64,000 nucleotides of DNA, taken from NCBI GenBank assembly GCA_023362775.1, contig JALMGJ010000008.1, positions 37,312,501 through 37,376,500 on the forward strand, given 5' to 3'. Source of the stretch: Charina bottae. Lineage: Eukaryota; Chordata; Lepidosauria; Squamata; Charinaidae. Made by a program: the position numbers and the translations under genes. The notes below the pieces were generated by a model. That model did not search any database. It worked only from the letters and a program-made list of their open reading frames with translations, and was not told the DNA's origin. This document shows, piece by piece, positions 12,501-24,500 of this stretch. Numbering within the stretch: position 1 is the stretch's first letter; each line of letters opens with the position of its first letter.

Positions 12501-15500
12501 AGTGCCCTAAGTTCCAACATTGGGCAAGGAATACCACGATTACAGCAGGACTTGCAGGCTGTAGCAGTTATTAGAGATTAATGGCAAACTTAGCAACGGA
12601 GGGTCCTGAAGAAACAGACTGGAAGACTACAAGCATTGTAATACCACAGATTTTCAAAATATAATCAAAGTAACTGTACAAAAGTGGCTAAACTCTTAGA
12701 AGTTTGCTAAAGCTTGCAATGTTCAAATAAGACTTTGGCTCATTATAATTGTCTGTAGCTTGAATCATGTCAACTGGATTTCTATTTTCTTAGTGGAAAC
12801 GTTTCGCTCCTTATCCAAGGAGCTTCTTCAGTCTGAAGAACTGAAGTTCTTCAGACTGAAGAAGCTCCTTGGATAAGGAGCGAAACGTTTCCACTAAGAA
12901 AATAGAAATCCAGTTGACATGATTCAAGCTACAGACAATTCCACCTGGATGACTGAGAACCTTCATAGGCTCATTATAATTGTTTAATATTTTGTTCGTT
13001 AAAAATTAAATACTTTTATTTTATGTATTTCTGCATTTATTTTCAATAACACTGTGCAAATGAATCCTGTCTGAAGCCTTTGGCTACAATGGCAACTTCT
13101 GACACTAGATCAGCAGGTTTAGGATCCATCCAAGCAACAAAGATGAGCAGAATTGGGCTTCTTCCCTCTGATTTCTCAGACTAGGTCTCCTACAAAACTA
13201 CCAGCAAAATGAGAGGCTTACCTGAATGTCCTCGAGCTCCATGATTCTAATGATGAAGCCTTTGAGCTGCTGCAGCCACACAAGAGAAAGACGGAGTTTA
13301 TCACTGACCATTGTGGTTTTGCCTAGAGCATTGGGCCAGTACCGCTGACATTTGACCTTTTCTCCTTCCACTTCCTGGGTCATCATGGCTATAAGAGTGC
13401 ATTTTTGTTCCCAAGCCATTTGCCAGAAGTCAGCCACCGTATTAGGGAGGGGTCCTTGGCATGCAATGTAAAGGTGTTCCTTTGTCCCCACCAGCATCTG
13501 GATAAAGCTGGCGTTGATATAGCCACCTTCGGCCCCAAGAAGCACCCTTGTGGTATCATCTGCAGTCCCCAACACAGAAGGACAGGGTGGTCATTAATTG
13601 TCACTATTATTATAAAATAAGCAATATATATGGAATTTTACAACATACCAGGAGCAGCTTGCAATTTAAAATCTAACCTAGGCAAAACAAAAAATGAAGG
13701 GAAAGGAAGCAGGGGACAGTAGAAAAGTGGGGAGAATATGCTAACATTTCAATTCCATGTACTTACACTTAGTCACAGTGTTATTTTCAGCCCTATATCC
13801 TAATTGTGAGAGCCAGTTTGGTGTAGTGGTTAAGGCAACGGGCTAGAAACCGGGAGACTGTGAGTTCTAGTCTCATCTTAGGCACAATGCCAGCTGGGTG
13901 ACTTTGGGCCAGTTACTCTTTCTCAGTGCTAGGAAGAAGGCAGTGACAGACCACTTCTGAAAAACCTGGCCAAGAAAATTGCAGGGACTTGTCCAGGCAG
14001 TCACCAGGAGTCAAAAACTGACTCAAAGGCACACACACACAAACACAAATGGGGACTGTGGGGTATCATAAGCTTGCTTTCACATAACCATGTGCAATTA
14101 ACAAATCAAGATGAAATAAAACCAGATGGATGAAGAGTTTGTTGTTATGAACAGTATCAATGACTGCTGAAGTATTTTTTTCCTAGGACATAACTCCTGT
14201 TGAATTACTCCTCTTGTGGGCTCACACTAAAAATATGACAATATTATGCCAAACCAAAGAATTAGCATGATGACTTGTGCAACAAACTATGTTTAAAATT
14301 TTTTGACTTAATATTCTGAGAAAACTCAGCCTCAGTTCTACGGGTGGTCTTCTGACACAAAATTCCATCTGTTGCTATCACAAAGGCAGTCATTAATGAC
14401 CAGAAGAATTAAAAGAGATAAATTAAATAATAAACAGGCTTTTTGGAAATCAGGACTTACAAGGCAGTATGTTCTTGTACCTATTCTTCCTTCTGTTTTC
14501 CTTCGTTTGGCCTACCAAACATTGATCCAAAGGCTTTAAATCATGAAGAGTCTGTAATGACAAAGTATTCCTAAATAGATGATAAAATATTTAACTCTTT
14601 TTTGCCTTTAAAGCAGAATATATTACATTAAATATTTTCTGTATCATCCAGATCTTAATACAGATGGGTGTTGTGAGAAATTTGGAGTATAAGGTTTAGT
14701 TTAATAGCTTGATAATTAACAATTTTCAGGCCCAGGAATTACACCTCAACTGATTATTCAACTAGAGCTTTAGATGAATAAATAGAATAGAGCCTGCAAT
14801 TAAATAATTAAGCAAGGCATAAATGACAAAGAACCATGGAAACAATGATTTCAACAAAACAAGGGACCATTTAGAAGAGTAGCAGATGTAGGAAATAATT
14901 GACATTTTATAAAATGACTAAATAACTTCAAAAATGTTCTTATTTCTCTAGTGTCACGTGTACCTGGATCCAGAATAGAGCCAGGTAATCTGATCCCTAT
15001 GAGAACCCAAGTACCTATGGACAACTTGTTTGATGCCCACCAGATCCTTGACCAAACTGATATTGTCAGGGAGATAACTGGTGAAGAAGGAGAGGGCTCC
15101 TTCCAGAGGGAGAAACGCATGCGCAGTACTGAATCGCTTTGCTTTCCTCCCAAGAGGCTAAAGAAGGCCCCGCCCTGATTTCTTGGGCCCTTTCTCTGAG
15201 AATTACTAGTTCATTTTAGTTTAGCTGGATTCTGTCTAGTTGTTGTTGTTCAGTCGTTTAGTCGTGTCCGACTCTTCGTGACCTCATGGACCATAGCACG
15301 CCAGGCATTCCTGTCCTCCACTGTCACCCGGAGTTTACTCAAATTCATGTTCATTACATCGGTGATGCTATCTAACCATCTCATCCTCTGCTGTCCCCTT
15401 CTCCTTTTGCCCTCAGTTTTTCCCAGCATCAGGGTCTTTTCCAGTGAGTCCTCTCTTCGCATTAGGTGGCCAAAGTATTTGAGCTTCAGCTTCAGCATCT

Positions 15501-18500
15501 GTCCTTCCAATGAGCAGTCAGGGTTGATTTCCTTTAGGATTGACTGGTTTGACCTCCTTGCAGTCCAAGGGACTCTCATGAGTCTTCTCCAGCACCACAG
15601 TTCAAAAGCATCAATTCTTCGGCGCTCAGCCTTCCTTATGGTCCAACTCTCACAGCCATACATTACTATTGGAAAAACCATAGCTTTAACTATACGGACC
15701 TTTGTCGGCAAGGTGATATCTCTGCTTTTTAATACGCTGCCTAGGTTTGCCATAGCTTTCCTCCCAAGGAGCAAGCGTCTTTTAATTTCATGGCTGCAGT
15801 CACCGTCTGCGGTGATCTTGGAGCCCAAGAAAATAAAATCTGTCACTGCTTCCATTTCTTCCCCTTCTATTTGCCAGGAAGTGATGGGACCAGATGCCAT
15901 GATCTGGGTTTTTTTAATGTTGAGTTTCAAGCCAGCTTTTGCACTCTCCTCTTTCACCCTCATCAAGAGGCTCTTTAGTTCCTCTTCACTTTCTGCCATT
16001 AGGGTGGTATCGTCTGCATATCTGAGGTTGTTGATATTTCTCCCGGCAATCTTCTGTCTAGTAGAGTAGGACAATAAAGCACTAGAGCCTCAACACCAAG
16101 CCTCAGCATGTTTTCCTTCACTCGAAGTCAGGACAGATATTCATAGAAACTTGGGTTCCAATTGACACCAAATTACTTTTAAAATGAAGCTGTGTACAGA
16201 TAGACAGAATTTGACAATGAGGGGGAAATTAGACTTTAAACATGCATGCAAACTTCCTGAGCACAGATTCAGATGAACAAAGCCATAAAACATTTAGGAG
16301 AGAAGACAAAGAAAAGAGTGGAGTTCTTGGTGCTCTCTGAGCTTGGTTGTTTGCTTGCAGATGTTTCATTACCCAACTAGGTAACATCATCATCAAGCCT
16401 GAGCTACAGATATTCTCTTCTATTAAAAGAAAATAGCATTAATATAAAGATCCTCAGCATTCCCCTTGAAGAAAAGGGGACAAAAGCAAAACGATTATTT
16501 TGCCATCATAACAGAGAACAGAATATTTATTCCTGTTTTCAGGATTGGCCTTAGAGGAGGTCCACTCACCTGAATCTCCTTAGAAGGGACCCCTTGTTCC
16601 AACAAGCCTCGTAACATCTGAATAGTTGATTTTAATTTGGATCCTGTGTATTTGCCTGAAGGAAGAACTTGGACCACTGGAAGAGCAGCAAGTTCTTCAT
16701 TGGTGATTAATGGGCAGTCTAGAACAGAAAGCAGATAGATGTATTGGTGTCTATAAAAATCCATATAAAAGCCCCATACCGCACTGCTAACTTATGAAAT
16801 ATAGCAATAGTGACCACTGTGCTATATAGTTTGCAGGCTGTCAGTGGCTGATTAAAACATACTATGATGACAACCTTTATAAAGGCTCCCATAAATAACC
16901 CAAGTAGTAAACAACTCCTAAGCATTAGACCTCCACATTCAATCCTTAACCCTTACCCCGACACTCGGCTTTTCATTAAATTTAACAACAAAAACACAAA
17001 AAACCCACTTCACCCTTAGTTTCTTTGCACAACTGATCCATCACAACCCTTTTCCTCTCTCTTTCACAATAAAAAACCCCAATTATTCCGTAAATTGAAA
17101 GGATAGCAGCTTGGCCAGTTTAATGAAGGACCTATCTAATCAGTTTGCCTTCTAGTAAATGTAGTGCTACCACATCTGGGCTGCCAACATTTGGGCAACC
17201 ACTAGATGGAAGCAGAGAGATACAGAAAACTCTTTATTAGATAAATGGGTCTTTTGCCACCAGCCAGCTGATTCTGGCAGCCTTGCTGTGAATAGTGTAA
17301 GCAAACCTCCTCTTTCTGGCCACCATTTTATGAGAATTACCACAGAATAATGGAACATTTCTCAATTAGAGCTATAAGCTTTGAGCTGCACAAATCACAT
17401 AACTACTGGATGGCAGCAAAGAGTGAGAGCAGTCATCCAATTTTTTTCCAACCCTATTAAAATACATCAAATGGCGCTCTCTCTCTCTCTTTTAGGAGTT
17501 CTGTGACAACATGATGGTTCTAACTTAACTCAACTTTCAGTAATTGTCTCTCAATGTTAATGGGAACCTAGGCAAGTTCACTTACATGTCCTCCAGCTTT
17601 TAAACTTCCAGAAGCATCTTGCCTCAAGTGGCACATCAGTTATGAACAACCATTTCAGGACACATGAGGATCACAAGCTTTACATGTAGATCTTTCCTGC
17701 CTCTATACATTGCATGGTCAGGAAATGGGCTGGGAAGAGCCCATTGCCACAAACACTGGTGAGATGTAGCAAGTCAGAACTTGGGGGAAGTTCCCAGAGA
17801 CCACCAAATTGCCGTCAAATTACAATTTTTAATGTGAACAATGGGGAAAAGATTAAATGCTTGGAGAGTGATTGGAGTCATTAATGACATTAAAATGTAC
17901 ATTAAATCCAATTTAATTTGTTTCATCATTACATAGTCCTTTGTCCTGATCCTGCTGATATTTTGGAGTGTGGCTCCTTCAGCCTGAATAGAGTTGTACA
18001 TCTTTGAAGATGACAATAGTTGGTTTAAGATAGCTTTCTAGGTAGCAATAGTTCATGCATATGGGAGGAACTAAGAAAGTGCCCTCAGGGATTCTGCAGC
18101 CTGGTGGAGACTAAATTTATTCCTTGGATAACTCTCCAATGTTCCCTGCAGCTAGAAATCCAGCTTGTTACCATCAATATTACTGTATCCAAGACTGGCT
18201 GACATTAGACTATGGCAAATATTGGGATTTCAGCAGTTATCCATTTGGAAGATAATGGCTATCTACCTTTAACAGACTGTTGCTGGTTTATTGATTCAAT
18301 TGGCAACTCGTCACTTCCCCATGTAATCTCATCATCCTCCTCCTGACCCATCAAGGGTTGCTGAGGTAACCTGAAAAAAAAATGAAAATACGTTCTTCTG
18401 AGACAAAAAAAATAGGTATTTCTCCCCCAAAAGACAACAATAATTTTAAGTGATGGAGGTTCCTAGGTGTAATGGAATAACTTTCTTAATCAGAATGCTG

Positions 18501-21500
18501 GGTATTAAAAAAAAAACATTTTTTTTAAAAAAGCTACTTGCCACCTACATTCTAATAGGTCACCCTACTGGATGTTTTGTGAAAGGATATCAGAAATAAA
18601 GAGCAACTTGCAAGTGGCAGGTGAAAGCTGAGTCCTGTCTCTCTCTCGCTGGATTGCATCCTATTTTAATGAATTGATTGGTACTGGTAATCCTCAAATG
18701 TAAAATCAAGATTTCTTACTAACAAGGCAGCAATCCAAGACAGGTAAGCATGTTCAAACTCGTTGATTTCAAGTTCATAGTTTTGGTTTGTTGCCATTAG
18801 GTAAACATTGGAACAATGGAGCAAAAAGTTCTTCTATTGAGTTTAGTTTTATTTATTTATTTACTCAATTTATATAGCCGCCCATCTCAGACCGGTGACT
18901 CTGGGCGGTTGGTTGATTAGTACAGGTAAAGATTTTGCCATAAAGTGGAAGAGATGAATAAGTGGTAACCATTTTCTGAAATGAATATAATGTATTGTAA
19001 AAAGAGTAACTATAGTTAGGTTTAGGAAAGGCTTCAGTTGATGATCTTGATATCCAAGAAAAAAAATACCGTATTGTCCCATCCTCTTTTGGAGCTTTTC
19101 ACAATTTGTTTTTAAAAGCCCTGTAGTTTGCTGGATATTTCCAGAAGGTATAGTCTACCATTCCCATTATAGATATTTATGTACATCTCCATGAAAAGGA
19201 CTCACCGTTCACACATCCTTTTGCCATTGCAATGCTCTTCACAGCCATTTATTTGGGTCTGCTAAGGGAAGAGACAGATTAGAAGAGTTTGCAATCAACT
19301 ACAAACCAAACCAGGGGAGAGAGAATTTCCACGCACAAAGAAAACTCCCTGCCTTTCTGCAATAGGTACCTGTTAGTGAAATTTCAGCTAACTTAACATG
19401 GCACTCAAAGATTGCCAATGTTCTAATTATATAGCTTATTTGTATAATTGGAAAAATGCAGGGCATGTTTGCACTGATTAGTAGATAACTGCTCCAGTGT
19501 ATGTTTTGCTCTTCTAGGGCCATTGTGCAGGAGGCTGTCCCATCAAGAGTGTTACATTTATGTTAGGACACAGACTTGCATTTGGAGTTTATGACTGGTT
19601 ATGCAGGTTATATTTCAATTGGAGATATAGGGAAATTAAGGTTCAGGTTCTGCCTTATTGAGGACACTGGTTAAAATTAATGTGACAATATTTATTAGGT
19701 CACGTTTTTACATTCTGTGGTAGCCTTAGATTTATGTGATGGTGTGATGGAATGTGATGGTGACCTTGGAAGACGGGGGAAGAGATGCCGCCTAGGGAAC
19801 GATCAGATAAAAGGGAAAGGAGTCTGCAACAGAGTAATGGCCAAAGAAAGAAACTTAGGAAGGGCCCGCCCTAATTACTCAGGTGGTAATCTCCTTTTGA
19901 GGGAGATAGGCGGTGATGAAATTTGATAGATAAATAAATAATTGCTCCATTACCAAAGCAACAACCCAACCTCCCACAAGAGAAGCGGTGTAAGAACATT
20001 ATTCAGACGAGCACTAACCCAGAACACCAGAAAAAGGAAACAGATCAGCTATACAGCATCTTCCAGCAAAATGGATACCCACGCAACTTTATCAAAAAGT
20101 GCCTGACCACCCAACCCACTACAACACAACCAACAGAGGCTATGAAAAGGATAACACTGCCATACATCAGAAACATCTCAGAAACTACCAATAGACTGTT
20201 ACAACCACATGGCATCACATAAACCACATGGCATATAAACCAACCAAAACCCTTCAGAACATCTTAAGTAACCCAAAAGACCCAGTAGCCCAAGAAGAAA
20301 AAACAGGAGTTATCTACAACATACAGTGTAAGGACTGTAGCAGCCACTATGTAGGACAGACGGGCAGAAGACTAGCAGAGCACATCCATGAACACTAACT
20401 AGCAGTCAGAAGACATGATGAAAACTCCTTAATCTCACAACACATGGACAGACTCAACCATACTTTCAACTGTGAAACTGTGAGCATCTTAAATGAAGCC
20501 AAATCCAAAAACGCTAGAGAATGTTTTTATTTTATTTATTTTATGTATTTATTTTCTATCCCGCCTTTATTATTTTTATAAATAACTCAAGGCGGCGAAC
20601 ATACCTACTACTCCTTCCTCCTCCTCTTTTCCCCACAACAGCAACCCTGTGAGGTGAGTTGGGCTGAGAGAGAGTGACTGGCCCAAGGTCACCCAACACG
20701 CTTTCATGCCTAAGGCGGGACTAGAACTCACAGTCTCCTGGTTTCTAGCCCGGAGCCTTAACCACTAGACTTGGCACTCAGACAAAGCAGCCATCAACAG
20801 ACACATAGAGGTAAACAACATTTACATGCCATTCATAAGAGACAATAGAAAAGCCAGAAGACCAGAACACCTCCTTGCCAGCAATCAACACCCAGATATG
20901 CAAAGATTAACACCAGGATTAGCACCAGAGGAACAATCAAACAGCACAATATACCCTAATCAAGGAACTATTAAGTTAGTCAATTAACCAAGCAGCAAAC
21001 AACAGCCCAATCAAGGAACGCCTAAGGGGAGAACAACATCTCCACCAACACAAGCAGGACAAGCCATGGTATATAAACAGAGAGCAAGTCCCACTCCCTT
21101 TTCGCACTGAAGATGTTGCCTAGTCTGACAAAGAAACATCTGCAAGAAAACAACAAGGCTCAGAGAGCACCAAGGACTCCACAGTTCAACCCTGAGCTAC
21201 AAATATTATCTTCGATTGGTATCATCTAGTTGTGTTTCTTGTCTGGTTTATCTGGGAGAGCTGACAGATGGATAACATTTTCTTGTGGGATTAGTTATAA
21301 AGTACATATATCCATTGGAGATATAAGGAAGTTAGGATATAAGGAAATTAGGATTCTGATTCATTAAGGACTCCGGTGTCTGTCTTTCTGTCTGTCAGTC
21401 TATCAATCAATCAATCATGGTGTGTTTTTATATTGATGACCATCTTAGATTTATGTAATGGCAAGATGGTATATATTTTCATTGGAGATATACAGTATTT

Positions 21501-24500
21501 TAATTAGAAATATGGGGAAGTTAGGGTTTCTGATTCATTAACATCTCTTGTTAGAATTAATGCTACAATAAGTATTAGACAATCTAATAATTATTCTCAC
21601 ACTAATATCAAATATGCAGACACCCCATTCATTCATACATTGGACAGCTTACAAAGACTAGGACAATGCTGGGGAGAGAGTATTTAGGTTTGCAAAAAAT
21701 AAAATATAGAAACAACGATGATCCCATCAAATTTATGCTACCTCTGGAAAATCTTCAGGCAAAGATGACCCATCACAATCTGTGTCCTCTGATTTCTCTT
21801 CCAAACGTTTCCCATTTGTTTCTGCAGAAAAAGAAACACACTGTAGGAAAAAATGCCAGCATAAAAGGACAGGTTGACTTTAATTCACACACCAAATATA
21901 AATGCATGCATACCCATCTGTCATACAATAACAAAGGCTTGGGAGCCTGGCTGGAAAAAGTAACCATTCCCAACTGTGTCTTAGGGATGAACTGGGAGAA
22001 TATGGATGGGGTTGTGCTTTTTTTTTTTTTTACACATTAGTCTGAGAGACTTAACCCTCTTGTTTCCCACTGAACAAGCATGGAAATTGTGCTGTTGTTA
22101 TTCAACAGTTTGTCACCAAATTTCAACAGGACAATCCTGGGGGATTTCAAGAGCTATAGAAAAAGGGGCCCCAAGCTGAAGGTCCCCACTCCTGCCTTGA
22201 AGGTTTTTTTGTGATAAAAGAAGACACGAAAGAAACAGTGCAAAAACAAGAGGACAACACAGAAAATGACGATGCGTAGACCCCTGTACAATTCAACGCA
22301 CAAGGTTGCATAACTGAACAACTGAAATCTTGGTCAGAAGCCCCTTCAAGTATCTTAAAGGATCAAGTACACTGCAGCAAGAAACCATAGTGACTCAAAA
22401 TGACTACTGAAACTGATGTTTCTTAAATTCCCAATGGAAGGATGTTTTAAAATTCAGGCACCATTACCAAAAAGCCTTTTATCTCAAGAATAAAGAAGAG
22501 TGTGCAGAACACTTCCAACATATAATGCATAAATTCTTGCTTTTCCAGATTTTTTAAAACCTGGGCCTCCCTTTTTAGATCTATAGTTGAAGGACTAATT
22601 GACAAAGTGTTGCAGTTGATTCAAGACAAAGAACTTCAACAAAGATTGCTTAAAGCAACACTGGCTCTATTCATCACAAATATCAGAAAAAATGCTTCCC
22701 ATGAATTTAACACTTCTGCAAACCAAATTAGCATAGAAAAGACATCTGCTTCACATAGAATAATGATCTGATAAGGGCTCCACCCTCCCAAAAATTAATC
22801 TTGCAAAATCACATCCATTTGGAATTGCCTGGGCTCATCCTTTACTGTGTGCCATCCTTGTAACCTGCTTTTTCTGATGATTTAACTCAACTGTACCTGC
22901 AAGATGGGTCCCAGATGCAGAATTACTGCGATTTAACAGGTTCTGAGCTTCTTCATCGACAACATCTAAAAGGTACTGAATGACTTCATTGTGATCATCC
23001 TCATCGTAAGAATCTTCATCTTGGGCTTCTGCTATAAAGAAAACCTGAACATTAATATTACTGCTGGGGAGAAAACAAGATAATAGAAAAAGGTGCACTG
23101 AAGGAGATCTATATTGTGATCCTCTTGCAAATGGATCTATTTTCTGAAGTGCCAAGTTTGAGTTCTGTACTACATCATCCTAGGGTAATGGGTAAACTTC
23201 GATCCCTAAAATTCCTAGCGAGCGTGACCATTGCCGAGAATTCTGGGAGTTGAAGTCTGCACTTGTGGAGGATGCCCAAGTCTGCAGTGCATAAGTTAAT
23301 GCATGTAACAATTGTGCATATGATTAAAGATTTATAGTGGCAATATACATTAAGTATAGGATGAATAGTTCAAAAACAGTATCATTAAATAATAAAAATA
23401 AAATGGCAACATTCTCATTTGGGTGCTGTTCCAGAGCACTCCTAAAAGACTTAGAATAATAGGCATACAATGTTATCCCACAGAATTATCCTTACCTTTG
23501 TTGTTGTTGTAGCTGGGAAAATCTGAAGCCTGAAAAACAGCATCACTTGGAGACATTTCTTTAGAGATGGGATCCTGGGCTAGGCTTTTCAGCTGAGGGC
23601 TGCTGTTTGTCTCGCCATTAGTCTAAGAAAAACCAAGATTGAATTAGGCTTTTTTAAATTCAATTACTCCTTGTGATATAGGTTTAACTGCTTGGACTCC
23701 AGACTATGAGAAGGATTCAGAAGATCCATTGTAGTCCATATAGCTTGCATTCAAAATATCTCAATTAAATCCTCAGAGTTGCCAGACAGAGTTGGGAAGA
23801 GTCTTCTTTGAAACCCTGTAAATGCAGAGCCTCTTTAAAGCAGCTGTTCAGCTCTTTAAAGCAGCTGTTCAGGGTTCCATGTAAGATTGAAACAAGACAT
23901 AGCTACTTTCATGAGTTGACCCATTAAATGGGTGCCTTAAATCTTGTAAATTCAAAAATTGGGCCAATGTTTTCAATTTGGGGGCATTTTAAGAGGCAAA
24001 ACGATGTCTCCTATTATGCCTTAACACCCCAGAACGGTAAAGAACAGTCTCAAAATTTTGGCCGTGTCTACTTCCATGATGTCACAATGTCACCGGCTAC
24101 ACTCCCTGTGGCCCCTAGGCAGAGAACAAATAGTTAAGTGTTCATTACTGTTTGACACAAGTTGTCTGCTCTTGTTCTAGATTCTTTAGAATCAGAAAAG
24201 ATCCACACCTGCTTTGGAATATTTTACATTTACTTATGTACAGACTTATCCATTATGCTATTCCTTTTGGATTAAGCAATCTTACACAGAGCACAGAACA
24301 AACGTCTTTCGTATTGGTCATTCACTTTTGTATTCAACCTACATTCATTCCATTCATTATTGACCCAATCACTTCTTATTTTTTCACACAGATGTAAACA
24401 ACCAATAACTATGTAACTCCATTAATTTTGCTTTTCCTGACCTAACCAGTGCTGTTTACATATAATAATGTGGGGAGAATCATCACTTTCCCTTCTTTCA

